Of a DNA stretch of 64,000 bases, positions 51,830 to 63,696 are shown piece after piece. The DNA lies in assembly GCA_029706075.1 (NCBI GenBank), contig JAINUG010000132.1, positions 1,454,501 through 1,518,500 of the forward strand, written 5' to 3'. Source of the DNA: Aldrovandia affinis. Lineage: Eukaryota > Chordata > Actinopteri > Notacanthiformes > Halosauridae. Position 1 is the stretch's first letter. Every line of letters starts with the position of its first letter. The notes under the pieces were generated by a model. The model was not told where the DNA came from. It worked only from the letters and a program-made list of their open reading frames with translations, and made no database searches. The translations under genes and the position numbers were made by a program.

Positions 51830-52400
51830 GTGAGTCTCGCCTGCAGGGTGACATCATCCCGTCCGCCCTGATTACACTGTAAGGCCAACATCACGAAAAA
51901 GAACGCAAACTCATCACCCTCTCTGCAAATATGCCCATCAGAGCCTCCACGTAATTTTCATGGTGGGAAAGTTTTACACCATGGTGTTTCCGTCTCGTTT
52001 AGTCACAGGCACGGTGTAAAACACGTCAAGTTCAGCCATGCGTTGAAAACATCCCTTAAGTATAAAAAAGTATGTTGTTAAAATGCAGAGGGCACAAAAC
52101 CCCTTGTCAGTGAAGATTGATTACAGCTGAACTTGTTGCTTCAGAAGTGCTGCTGATTAAAGCTATTGGCACCGAGGCTATAGAGGGGAGTCCCCCATCG
52201 CATCTGCCCTGTAATCTCAGTCACTATGTAGAGTTGTGGTTAATGCAGATATAATATCAATGCAATAGGTATTAATAACGCTACTATAAGATGCTGGGGG
52301 AGATGCCACTTAATCAATGGAAATAAATCATGTAGAGCACACGGCATGCTGATTTGGAAAAGTATGAATATTAATGCAGCTGTCCAAATCAATGCAGAGG
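51830..52400. promoter_or_regulatory. Candidate conserved non-coding element
   Basis: Unique, motif-dense block (AAGATTGATTACAGCTG, GCTGATTAAAGCTATTGG, GTATTAATAACGC, CACTTAATCAATGG, GTATGAATATTAATGC). No coding or repeat signal was found. It is among the strongest CNE-like textures in the window; the regulatory role is inferred. Confidence 0.45.
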
Positions 52401-53474
52401 CTGCATACATTGTCTCCATTGTGTGATTAGTTTAAACTTGTAGTTTCTTTCTTTTCTTATCCGTTTCATTCCTGACACTACGAAAGTCAATGTTTTCATG
52501 AATAGCATACGGTATGTGCACAACGGTGTGTTCAAAAGAGTTTTCTGTGGAAGTGGAACTGAACATTTGAATTGCACACAAAGTAAGGTCATTTTACACT
52601 CCCTGGATCGTGGGATTTTGGAAACCTTTATTAACCTGGTTTTGTCGCATTGAATTAGTTGTATTATCTTTAAATAAAAATAAAATGTCATTATTAATAC
52701 CATTATTCATTTTTTGGATAATTAAAACTAGGCGTGTACTGACCATTACAGGTAGCTGAAACACCAGATTACAGACAGAAATGACACATTATTATATTCT
52801 TGTGATATTAGTTATCACATCGTAGATAAAAACCAAAAATAAGAAAAATGGAAAGATTGAAAATAATTTTACTGCATTGCACATGGCAGATCAATCGCAC
52901 TTGAAATAGAAGTAATGCAAAGCACTGCGATTATTTAGCATGAACAACAAGATTGTAACTGTTACTCTATATGCTTTTTGAATAGGGAGGCAACAGCATT
53001 TGCCTGGAAATTGATTCCTCATTCCATTATTTGATAAGAATGCAATAATAAAAATATCAGCCAGGAGCGATACAAGCCAACACAAAGCCTGAAATCTGAC
53101 ATGGTTTAATGGATACAAACTTAAGTGTGAAACCTGCTCTTTTCCAGTTCCCTTTTAAACTACAGACTAAAGAAATACCCTGACACTTTGCGCCAACAGC
53201 ATACTTTTTGGATTGGTTAGTCATGTCACATGGTTTAAGGAGGTGACTAGTTCCCAATGGTGTACAATTATTAAGTAGCTAGTTAGCAAACTAATTATAC
53301 GCTTAAAACATGTAAACTATCAATTTAAGTTGAGGTTTTGTTTGAGATTATAGCTAGCTAGAAACCCCTAAATCGGAAATGCTAGAAACTTACTTTGCTA
53401 TCGTTCAATCGTGCTAAATAGGAAGCACGAAAGTTAGCCAGCTAGCCAGTTTCGTGTCCATAACCGAAATACTC
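52401..53474. other. Non-coding DNA, nothing recognised
   Basis: AT-rich sequence with repeated GCTAGCTAG/GTTAGC words near 53270-53450. No gene is supported. Confidence 0.5.
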
Positions 53475-54018
53475 GCATGCTACACTTCTCCTGGTTTCCT
53501 TTCACTGGTTACCAGTTGCAGCCCAGTTAAAATACAAAGCTCTGGTGTTAGCCTATGGGGCAGCCAGAGGCACTGCACCCTCATGCCTCCAATCTATCAT
53601 CAAGCCTTATGCTGCTGTCAGACCCCTCTGTTCTTCACTCTCCGCTCACTCCGTCACTCCTCCCCGCAACGGTCCCTCATCCATGTCATCGTCCATCTCT
53701 ACTCTGGCCCCTCAGTGGTGGAATGAGCTCCCCACTACAGCCAAAACAGCCCAGTCACTGTCCATATCATGCTGCCGAATAAAAAAACCCACCTCTTCAA
53801 ACAGCATCCTGGCTCAAACTAGTCATTCACTCAAACTCTTGCTGAAGTCCCTAATGCTACTGAACACTATTCCCTCAAACTGCCCTTGTGCCTACTATGA
53901 CACTTAACTGAATGTGATACGTTCATACTGGTTCATATACTGAAAATGTATGCATTCACTACTGTAAGTCGCTTTGGATAAAAGCGTCTGCTAAATGGCA
54001 TATATTATTATGTAATGA
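53475..54018 (+). mobile_element. L2-clade LINE, 3' end only
   Basis: Frames across 53540-53780 give phrases of the C-terminal end of an L2-type reverse transcriptase (LAYGAARGTAPSCLQSIIKP, LAPQWWNELP), with shifts and stops. The untranslated end follows, with ATATACTGAAAATGTATGCA, then GTAAGTCGCTTTGGATAAAA and GCGTCTGCTAAATGGCA. The tail is shared with the SINEs at 14379 and 17447, marking this LINE family as their likely mobilising partner. Severely 5'-truncated, as is usual for LINEs, and inactive. Confidence 0.8.
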
Positions 54019-54082
54019 CACATGCTTTGGTAACTCAAAATTATTACTGTTGCTGCCTAACTTGTTTTGCATGCAGTTTTGG

Positions 54083-54134
54083 AATTCGCTCTGGGTAAGA
54101 GCGTCTGCTAAGTACCTAAATGCAAATGTAAATT
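54083..54134 (+). mobile_element. L2/SINE tail fragment
   Basis: TTCGCTCTGGGTAAGAGCGT, then CTGCTAAGTACCTAAATGC and an AAATGTAAATT end. Only the tail remains. Confidence 0.65.
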
Positions 54135-54766
54135 AATACAGTAATCGCTGTCCGCCAGGTTACAATGTGGCCGTGATCTCTGTGCACAGTGAATTACCAG
54201 AGTCCAGGCGTCATCACCTATATACAATGGCACTCAACAAAATGCGAGGTCTCCATACAATCGGGTCTTTCTAGCCAACGGTTTCGTATTGACTCTGCGA
54301 TAATGCAACAATAAACTGAATGTCTTTTTCCGTAGACTTGGTGTGACTAGGAACTACTAGGACCATCCCTTGCCGGAGCTGGCGCTAGCTAATCTCTTAA
54401 TATCGGGCTCTGACTGGAACACTGAGTCTGAGCAGAGTATCCCAGCAGAAGGATGAGTCATTCAGTTTGGACACAGCTGTGGTGTAAGATCCCCCTTTAC
54501 TGTATGAGTGTATGAAGTCACCGGAGAGAGAGTGAGAGTGAGAGTGAATGTCAGCATTCCTTTCCTCAGGACCCCGAAGCTCATTGTAAATTTACTTGGC
54601 AGCGAGCCGCTTCGGGGGACAGAGGGAAAAGTCGAGCAGGCCAGATCTGCCACCAGTAATGAGGCCCCCTATCAGTTACATCTGTAACCTAGAATCACCG
54701 GTCTGCATCAAAAGGGCTGCGAACAGAGAGGAGCCCGGCATACCTTCTCGCGAATGCTTTTGAACT

Positions 54767-54794
54767 GGGTATAATGGGTATAATGGGTATAATG
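54767..54794. repeat. 10-bp tandem repeat
   Basis: GGGTATAATG three times in a row (last copies share bases). Confidence 0.9.
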
Positions 54795-55745
54795 CAATCC
54801 TTTTGGCAAATATCTCTGCCTTTTGTGCATCCGTCCAAAGAGAATGGCGAGCCCTATCCATTACAGTCCGGGGGCGGTGTATACGCTTTAGAACAATGTC
54901 CCAAACGGATGAGACAGAGGTTGAGATATGACGCCTGTTTGCTCAACACATTCGGCCGTGTACTGTGTCAACCTGTCTACCGTGTAAGGTTAATGCCTCT
55001 CCCCCAAAAAAAACTACGTCCCTTAACATGATCCATCTCTCTCAGCAGGGACAAAAACACACAAGCTTATCTTTCTCTCCTAATTGTGCTCACTGAAAAG
55101 GCATCATCTCACAGGTGCTGTGATGTGACCTCACGACAACAATTGCCTTCACACTTTGGGTCCATCAAGCAAATATACAGAGGACTGGGCCTGTTCAGTT
55201 CAGAGTAGAGCAAAAGTAGAGCAAGGCAGAGCCATGATGAGATATCATATTTTTTCGCTTCCAGTTGTTTTATGTCCTAAAACAGTGAATAATTTAAATA
55301 AAGTTCATGTTATAACTCCGTTATGAGTTATGGTGTGGCGGGACAAGCTTTGGAAATGAGCATAAACTATAAATGTTATGGTACAAGGCATCAGATTATT
55401 GTCTTAACAATGTATCTACAGTATGTCAGCTTGTATCTGAAATGTATCTCTATCAAATAAACAATAAATACAATAAATGTACAAAAAACGGACAATCCTG
55501 TATTGTATCCTGTACTGTATATTTTTGGAATGTATTTTATCATTTTTTGTGAATTGCAGAATTTGTGCTCATCAGTGACAGTTCATTAGAAGCAACACTA
55601 GATTTTTTTAATGACAACAGTATAAGCTTAGATGAAAGCAAGACTGCTGTAGGAAAACTGGAAGTGATTCATTGAGGATACATGTTACGATATGACTCAA
55701 TAAAAAAGGAAGATGGGAGGAAACCCACATTATTACATCCATTAT
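54795..55745. other. Non-coding DNA, nothing recognised
   Basis: AT-rich, without coding or mobile-element signal. Confidence 0.5.
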
Positions 55746-55911
55746 GCACAGTAGATGCTCTTTTCCTCACCGACTTCTGAGTGATATCCAGGATATTTTC
55801 ACTGAAGCAATATTTGGGATAAGCACCTTGTTCAAAACTATGTCAGTGCCCCACCTGGGAATTGAACATTGAAGTCTAGCTCCCTGCCTATTGTACTACA
55901 CTACCATCCCA
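55746..55911 (-). mobile_element. Old V-SINE-like copy
   Basis: On the minus strand: a B-box-like TTCAATTCCCAGGTGGGGCA, AACAAGGTGCTTATCCC, TTGCTTCAGTGAAAATATCC and a worn GGAAAAGAGCATCTAC tail. It has many differences from the copies at 57071 and 49465. Confidence 0.65.
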
Positions 55912-55952
55912 GTGTCAGTTTGTTTTAAATGTGTTTGAATTACTCAATTAGG

Positions 55953-56187
55953 CAGTGGTGGACACTAACTAAGTATATTTACTTTACTTTTACTTATTAC
56001 TGTACTTAAGTACACTTTTCAATTATCTGCGCTTACTTAAGTATTTCCATTTTTACTTTTATTTTTACTTTCACTCCCCTACATTTCAAAGGGAAATGGA
56101 GTTAAATGTAGGACTTCTCATTTTTACATGAATAATATTTAATCAGGGTATCTGTACTAAAGGGTGTGTGTACTTCGTCCACCACTG
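55953..56187. mobile_element. 235-bp hAT-like MITE
   Basis: The ends CAGTGGTGGAC and GTCCACCACTG are perfect 11-bp inverted repeats. They are flanked by CAATTAGG (55945-55952) and CATTTAGG (56188-56195), an 8-bp target duplication with one mismatch. The interior is rich in TACTTAAGTA and TTTTACTTT words, as in a common fish non-autonomous hAT family. No coding capacity. Confidence 0.88.
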
Positions 56188-56839
56188 CATTTAGGTCAGG
56201 AGGATTTGCAAGCTCATATGAATAGTATTTTTCATATTGTTCACAACCAGCGAGAATTGTGCCTCTCCAATCAGTGTTAGCATGCAGAACATAAAACAAT
56301 CGCATAAGTAGCACAAGGTGATGATGAGGTGAGTGTGTCGCAGTCTTCACTGGCAGCGTAGCGGTAGAGCAAGACCGTACAGAGTACATTTACTAAATGG
56401 AAGAAAGAGGAGGGGGAAAAAATATGACAAACAATGAAATAGCAGAATAAAAAGCTGTAGTTAGAATATACAAAAGACATAGCTACAGTGCGTAGTTCCG
56501 TGTGGTGGTAGACCCCGTGGTCCAGAATCTAATTTTGACTGTGCCAGTGGCAGCTGGCCGGGAACATTGGGAGTTGATTCATGATTGACCGTAGCATTGA
56601 CAGGGAATGCTCGGGGAATGGCAGCTCATTGGGCAGTAGCGACTCCCTTGGTTGATTGGGCGCCTGCAGTCCGCCTGTATCTGTGGCCCAGGATGTGCAG
56701 TCCTCCGGCTCAGCTCTACTGGTGGAGTGCAGTCTAAAGAAGTGGCTGCATGCCTGTAAGAGACAGTGCATGTTTGTCTGTGTATTCATGGAGGATGTTT
56801 CACTGATGGGATGGGCTTACAGTTGTAACAGGGGGCATT

Positions 56840-56900
56840 ATATATACAGTACAAGTATATATACTATATATACGTATATATGTATATATGTGTATATGAA
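56840..56900. repeat. AT/GT-rich low-complexity repeat
   Basis: TATATATAC and GTATATATGTATATATG repeats. Confidence 0.75.
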
Positions 56901-57070
56901 CTAAGGACTCCATCATACCCAATGATATGTATGTTTTTTTATATATGTTTAACATTTTAAATGAAAAACCTACTGTACAATTAAATTAATATAATGCAGG
57001 AAAAGCTTTATGGCTAAATAGTTATAGCTGCAGCTTTATAATTAAAATGGGAGAGTGGATATTTAAATGG

Positions 57071-57284
57071 CATTGCATTACGTTACATTACAGGCATTTA
57101 GCAGATGCTCTTATCGAGAGCGACTTACACAGTGTGCATACAATCCAGTTATACAGCTGGATATTTACTGAAGCAATTCAGGTTAAGTGCCTTGTTCAAG
57201 GGTACAACAGCATCAGGTACATCCCCACCTGGGATTCGAACTTGCAACGTTTTCTGTTACAAACCCAGTTCCCTAACCACAGTT
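57071..57284 (-). mobile_element. Near full-length V-SINE-like copy
   Basis: On the minus strand: a head ending GTTCGAATCCCAGGTGGGG, CCTTGAACAAGGCACTTAACC, the central CAGCTGTATAACTGG and the tail GTAAGTCGCTCTCGATAAGA. It ends in a TGTAATGTAACGTAATG-type repeat. It pairs closely with the copy at 49465. Confidence 0.85.
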
Positions 57285-57419
57285 TTGTATAATTGATGCT
57301 GTGCCATTTATGCATACTGTGGGAAATAAAAAATTAAAAGAGTTAATTCTATGATATTACAATACCAAGTGAAAATGGGAAAATAAATCCTAATTTGATT
57401 TTAAAAGGTTTGCTCATAA

Positions 57420-57850
57420 TAATTTCTAGACATTTGCCCCAGCCCATTTAGATTATTATGTCCCAGATTATCACAAATCTAAACATTTGTTTACGGCGAA
57501 TTAACTTCTTGTCTGGCTGTTTTCTGGCTGAAAGGCAAAACACCAATCAGGGTAGAGAATGTATCCCAGGCTACGCAATCCAGCGAATCGCAGTGCGTTC
57601 AGTCTGAGTATACAAAAGGCAACAATAGCTTGCCTAAACACCATTTACAACTGTTCACATGGCATTGAGGAGAGGGGCGTCCAATCAGCGCTGCTGCAAA
57701 GCTGGGGCTTTGTGCGGAGGTGAAAGGCAGCCTAATGAACAGCAAGGCTTATTGGAGAGGGCTGACAGTGACCATACAAACGGGCGCATTGTAGGCCTGC
57801 CATCGAGTCTGTGGGTCTCTACATTAGGACAAATGATGAGAAAGTAAGCT
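57420..57850. promoter_or_regulatory. Candidate conserved non-coding element
   Basis: Unique block with TTTAGATTATTATGTCCC, GAATTAACTTCTTGTCTGG, ACCAATCAGGG and CCAATCAGCGC. Open frames here show no known domain. The role is inferred from texture. Confidence 0.35.
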
Positions 57851-58253
57851 AAAGATTCGCCGGGTCCTTTGCCCGTCTGGTTTAGTCCTGTGTAATAAAT
57901 GGGATACACGCTGTCTGTACCTTTATGCAATACATTTTTTTCATTCATAAGAGTGCTCCTTTCAAAACTTTTATCAGTGAGACGCTAAAGTTCTTTGAAC
58001 CCTGTGCAACTGAGGGGAATTTTAAGCGGTCTGGAGTACCCAGGGGGAAATGGAGGGAACTATTTTTGCCACTTGTAAGATTTGTCTTCTGCTGAAAGCT
58101 GTGTGCCCCTAATTTCTGAAAGATGTGTTTATCAGATCAGATTGAATATGGAGATACTCTTCTTTGGAAAAGCAGAATTTTTGAAAAGTACGTAAAAGTT
58201 ATAGACATAACTCCGGGCACATACTCTCTCACATAAGGGCACTCGCATACACT

Positions 58254-58276
58254 CACACACACACACACACACACAC
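58254..58276. repeat. (CA)n microsatellite
   Basis: About eleven CA units. Confidence 0.9.
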
Positions 58277-60400
58277 TATTTCTGCCTTAAGCTTCATCGA
58301 TCTCTCACAATGGGATGACATCATCAATAAACATTGTCTCCTTAAGCTTTGGGCAATAAGCTGGCTTATTTACTGATGAGATAAGCCCTCCCCTATTGTT
58401 GAGCCTTCTTTTTGCCCTTTTCTCTCACAGCGGAAGAATTGGAAGGGCATTTTGCTAAGGTGATGGAGCATGCACAGGATTAAAGCGAGCAACTAGCTTC
58501 CTATTTTCTTTCTGTTCACAGTGCCACCGGCTCGCTGATATCAAAGAGCGGAGCTTTGGCACAGCCCTCCTCTTTTTGGTTCCTTGTTTGTTTCTGCAAA
58601 GTGCCCGATTCTTCATTTTCTTACTCCAGAAAAGTTTTTTAGAATTAAGCTCCTCGCATGGTTCCTGGTGAGTGGCACACAGTGAATAACTGGACGCTTC
58701 TCTTATGAAAAGTATGCAGCGTTATAAAATGTTGATTTATTCAAGCTTATACGGACGTGTAGGCCTACATATTAAAAATCATGCTGCAGGAAGCCTAATA
58801 AAGAAGAGGATGTGTTAAAGTACATTTCAGAAAGCAAAAAAGTTATATAATGAATGGCCTGACCACGCCCCAACTGATAGTTTATGTTCTTTGTGAATCG
58901 ACATAATATAGGATCTATGGTCTTTACACAAGGTGCCTCACAGTAGTATGTATTTGAGTAACATTTCATAAACACAATATTTCACATTTGACCAAGTGTT
59001 GGGATTACCTAAGGGCCGTCTCAGATTTTTGGATATTACAACAAAACCAATCTACCCTCAGGTGTGGTTCAGTGGGCAATCAAGTCAGTTAAAACCGCAT
59101 TTTACCATCTTAGCAGGAGAGCTCACCTTGCATTACAGACAAACACACCTCAGACCTATGCAATTAGTGGCGGGAGCACCCGATGTCCAGCCCCCATGAT
59201 TTCCAAAGTGCTGAGGCAGCATGACACTGCTCCATTGCCACAGAGACACAAATCATACAACAGGAATAGAAATCATATACCTCCTAACATATTATCCTTC
59301 AACAGAAGTCGATGAAGCAAGTCAATGCCGTTATATATTTTTCCCAAAAAATATTCTGTCAATGATCTTTAGCCTAACTGTTGAAGAGAGTAGGCTACAC
59401 CGGTCTAAAACACACGTTTATGTCCGGCATGAATTGTTTTAGGGTTTTTAGATAAGCTAACATGCCAATAAGAAAACCGGGAAAGCAGGTGATTCACACA
59501 GGAGTGTCATTTTAAACATACCTTAACCTAGAGCTCCTATCGGAATAAACCTTTACAAACTCTATTATATATCCTGAAATAATGTTGTATTATGTCCCTG
59601 GTATCACAGTGGGACACCTCAAAATGGAATTTTGTTGTTTTTCTGAACATGTTTGCGAATAGTCATGTCAGGCCATGGGAACTCCGTTTGCGGACGCTGA
59701 ACTCACGGCTCGCGGCTGCCGACCTGTTCTTTCTGACACCAGCGCACAACAGAAGCTGACACAGTGCTTTCTCCTCAAAGCGCTTCTTTCACCTCCTCTT
59801 CAAGGAGCCTTCCACGTGTGGGGCAGCCAGGTCTGAGTGAGTCCCAGAGCCCAAAGCCTTCACTCCGGGACCTTTCAACACATCCGACACGCCACAACTC
59901 ACCGCTATTCAGCTCTTTGTGCCACACCATTTGCAAACTGCACTATTCCTTTCCAAAAAAAAGTTCGCACAATAACACGGTTTTTTTATTTATTAGCATT
60001 GCCTCAACAAACTGACAAATGCCTGGGCAGTGACTTCAGTCGATTCAGAACCTATTTTTCAGCAAATCTTAAAAAATAAAAAAAATACATAAAAACATTT
60101 TTTAAATCTTTAAATGTAATTTGTAGGATTATCTACTTATTTATTACGTTACACCTTATAGACTAATGCAACAGTCCATCATGTGTTTTAAATGCAGGCG
60201 GATTTGCTGCTGCGAGCTTGTCGTGGTCTTGATTCATCAATCATTCTGCGCATCACATCCGCAATGTGTGAAACCTGCACAGCATTGACAGCATTGACAT
60301 TTTGAATAACATCCGATTTTTTTTAAAAAAACGGACCAGAACGCAGAGGCTGCTCTATCGAGTTAACGGTACTTTTTTGGGGGGATATAACTTGGTTTTG
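58277..60400. other. Non-coding DNA, partly CNE-like
   Basis: The part at 58300-58660 is unique and of CNE-like texture (AAGCTGGCTTATTTACTGATG). The rest has no gene or element signal. Confidence 0.4.
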
Positions 60401-60414
60401 TCATTGTGTGTCAT

Positions 60415-60620
60415 TTGGCAGGCAGTGTTGCGGGGTTTTCGCCTCGAGCTGTCCCCAGCGTGGCGGTGGAACACTGCACCGATCGCGGATGCACGTTGAG
60501 TATAAAACGCGACGTCGGGCGTCTTAGCGCCTGGGAGACCCGCGATGCTACATCTGCTCCGCGCGCGCCCGCTCCCTGCCTCTGTGCTGGCCGACAGCCC
60601 TGACACCCGACACAAAGTAA
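60415..60620 (+). promoter_or_regulatory. Orphan CpG island with TATA box
   Basis: A dense CpG patch (for example AAAACGCGACGTCGGGCGTC and CCGCGCGCGCCCGC) in an AT-rich desert with a textbook TATAAAA at 60501-60507. About 37 bp downstream an ATG (60545) with G at -3 opens a 31-codon frame beginning MLHLLRARPLPASVLADSPD. A fair splice donor AGA|GTAAGT is at 60894-60902, beyond that frame's stop. It could be the first exon of an unannotated RNA or small-protein gene running rightward. No homologue is recognised. Confidence 0.4.
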
Positions 60621-60739
60621 TCACAGATCACAGCGTTTAATCACCGAAACAAGCACTCCAGAGATCGACAGTGTCAATATCGCACTCTCTCATTATCCGT
60701 TTGGATTGCACATCCACACTGTCAGATAAACAGAGTGGA

Positions 60740-61030
60740 AAATTAAGATTAAAAATATGGTAATTTCATTTCAGGCAGCCGGCTTCTCGCGACGCGCCAT
60801 TATGCTATTGATTACCTCTGAAATCAATTTCTCTTTCATTGCAAACTTTAATCTGTTCCTAACCCAACAATCCAACTCCCCAAGGGCCACTTGAGAGTAA
60901 GTAACCATTTAATATGATGCAAGCTGAAGAATTACTATCTTTAATGAATTGTGTAAATCACTCTGTAGGACTGCATGGGCCCATTTCTGGACTTCAATCC
61001 CCTCCCTCTTTACTCCCCAATTAACTGCTA
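60740..61030. promoter_or_regulatory. Candidate conserved non-coding element
   Basis: Unique block with AGATTAAAAATATGGTAATT, GCCATTATGCTATTGATTAC, AATCAATTTCTC and GCAAACTTTAATCTG. No repeat or coding signal. The role is inferred. Confidence 0.4.
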
Positions 61031-61499
61031 AATACGGCACTGAATAACCAGCGTAAAACACACAGACACGGTCTACAAGCACTGTGCTTCAAAGATAATG
61101 TATCATATATTTTTAGCATTAATTAAGGGAATAGATTTTTTTAAGATCTAAGATTTTTTTAAAAGATGGAAAAAATATTATTTAAAATATTATTTTAATA
61201 AAGTGAAAAATGATAGACCTACAGGATAAGATTATGTTTTATGACAAATTTAAATATGGCAACATTAATCTGGCAATAGCATGACACAAATTAACACGTC
61301 GTGGCAAACAAATGAGGTGTAATTTCCTACTTAATTTTAATTGGTTAATTTCTTTTGAAAGGCCATGTGCTATATGTACAGTGGAAAATGATTCCTTGAT
61401 AAAGATGCGCTAGGAAGGCTGCATAAAATAAACAATACAGGTAATCAGCTATATTGTATGCTCAAAAAGGAAAAACTTATATTATTTTATACTAAAACA

Positions 61500-62530
61500 A
61501 TTGCCCAGAGACAAATATTTTGTTTAACAAGTAATATGTCTCCCCAAAAACACGTCACAATTATTCACACCCCCAATAATTATTTTAAATAAAATACAAC
61601 AAAAATAAATCTGCATTAAAATGGTACTTCTTTAAGTTCAGTTCAGTTTCAGTCAGTCTTTTTGTTTTTTGATACATACCTTTCTTTTAATGTCGTTTTT
61701 TGGAGACAGGTGTTGGAAATTAGCCTTTGGCTATACTTTGGGTAATCCTTAATGCAATGAATCTGATGCTTGTTTTTTAACCTAAGTCAGGAGATGGTTA
61801 CAAACAAATACATAAAAAACGAAAGATACCACTTTCTACAATTAGGTCAATAATTTATTAGGAAGTTTAAAATCACTGGAACAGTGGCAAACCTGCCTGG
61901 TAGAGGAGGCAAATTCATCTCACCCCCATGCACAGTGAGGCAGATGGGTTTGGAGGCAAGGAAAAATCTAAGGGCCACAATTGGAGATTTACAAAACATG
62001 CATTTTAGGGACACAAATTCTCCAAATCTACCATGAGACGCCACCTTTATGCCAACAGGCTTTTTGGAAGGCTTGCCAGAGAAGAAGCCTCTATTGAGGG
62101 CAATCAATGAAAAGAACATCTGAAGTTTGCCAAACAGCATTGTAACTAATGTATCTTTTTGACCAGGCACACCAGCGGTGGGTTTGGCATCTGAAGATGG
62201 ACACTTATGTTGAAAAGAACGTCATACCTATGGTGAAATGTGGTGGTGAATCTTTGTTATGTTATGGGGTTTTTTTGCATCTCCTGGTCCTGGCGCTCTT
62301 GTTAAGGCCAATGGAATTCTGAACCCCAGCAAGCACCAAGACATTTCTGTCAAAAACCTGGTTCCCTCTGCCAGGAAGCTGAAACTTTGCTGAACCTTTT
62401 TTCGGTAAGACAATGATCCCAAGCATACCTCAAAATCAACCAAGAAATGAACCTCCTGAATGCCAAGGTTCCACCTGTGGCACCTTCTGGGGGAAGCAGT
62501 GTTGAGGGAGGTTGAAATCAGAGCCATGTG
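61500..62530 (+). pseudogene. Decayed Tc1/mariner-type transposase element
   Basis: The left part (from about 61500) carries a TCACAATTATTCACACCCCC terminal-region signature. The body matches a widespread vertebrate Tc1 family: ACTGGAACAGTGGCAAACCT, CTGCCTGGTAGAGGAGGC, TTTGGAAGGCTTGCCAGAGA and GGTGAAATGTGGTGGTG. AACAATGATCCCAAGC-like text corresponds to the region of the catalytic aspartates. Indels and stops break the frame throughout. The right inverted end was not found, so the copy is truncated and inactive. The left boundary is uncertain by tens of bases. Confidence 0.8.
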
Positions 62531-63019
62531 AAACATACGTTGATGTTGACAGACATGTTATGAAGCTAGACAGCTGAACTAATGAACAAAATAAGTCATT
62601 TTCGAGGGTGCATATAGTAATTACAAGCAATTAAAACATAATGAAAACATAACAAACTATAGGCAAAAGTAATATTTAATAAGAGCTAATAGTCAAATGA
62701 TTAACAAAAAATTAAACAAAAAATGTGCACATCTTTCTTACATAACAACTTTGAACAAACCCCTCAGATAATTATTACTTTCACTTTACAATACCACCTC
62801 ATGACACACAAACACGATAACACTTTTACAAGTTTAGCAAGGGCTGGCTAATTGAAATGTATGAATATAATAAACGTATCAGTAGTTTTCTGGTGTTTTT
62901 TCTGTTGAAGCCAGCCTATTTTGGTCATATTCATACGTATAGTCCTTGGGATATCTAACACAATAGATGGTGTGCACCTCCAGAAATCAAAGAATGTTGC
63001 AGACGCATCGTGCATTCAA
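62531..63019. other. Non-coding DNA, nothing recognised
   Basis: AT-rich spacer between the Tc1 relic and the gypsy LTR. Confidence 0.5.
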
Positions 63020-63696
63020 TGTCACGGCAGGGACCAGAAAACCAGGCGCGGACCCAGAAATGCAGAAACTTCTTTTATTAGGTGGACAGGCAAAGGTCAG
63101 GCAGGAGTAATCAGGGCAATGCAGAGATCCAAAGGATGGTCGGGGACAGGCAGAGTTCGTTGCGGGCTTCAGGGGTATCAGGGGCAGGCAAGGCGTGGTC
63201 AGTGGGCAGGCGAAGGTCGAAAACGAGAAGGCAGTCCAGGGAACACAGGGAGGAGCGGGAACGAGACTGGGGTAATGACGAACACTGGAGCACAAGCACG
63301 AACACGAACACGAAGCAACAAAACGCTGGGAAACAGAGATAACGCGGAGAGTAATGTGAGCATAACGCAAAGCACAAGACAATCTGGCAACGAACATGGG
63401 AAAACACACAGCTTAAATACATTTAGACATAACGAGAAACAATCAGGAATAAACATGAATGCAGCTGACTGCAATCAGACACATGAGGATTTAAGTGGAA
63501 ACGATAATACAATAACGAGACAATCAGGAAATGAACAGTTAACCACATCAGACATAACGAGAAACAGGTGAAACAGATAATACACTGACGAGACTGGAAC
63601 AGGTAAGCGAAAGTAAAAACACGGACCAGACACCAAGGAAACATGGAACAAACTACAAACGCTTAGTTAGGGGAAACACGAACACGAGACGTGACA
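63020..63696 (-). repeat. Gypsy 3' long terminal repeat (677 bp)
   Basis: Bounded by TGTCACG...CGTGACA on both strands, the usual TG...CA LTR ends. On the minus strand it follows a polypurine tract (CTAGGGGGTAC) directly after the pol reading frame. A polyadenylation signal (minus-strand AATAAA, 63074-63079) lies near its far end, as expected for R-U5. Internal repeats of ATAACGAGA(A)ACAATCAGG occur at about 63429, 63513 and 63556. A long open frame on the opposite strand (62921-63571) is not a gene. Confidence 0.88.

Noticed and set aside
62921..63571. 216-codon frame on the plus strand
   Set aside because: It runs antisense through the gypsy LTR; the translation is repeat-derived and Gly/Arg/Asn-rich.
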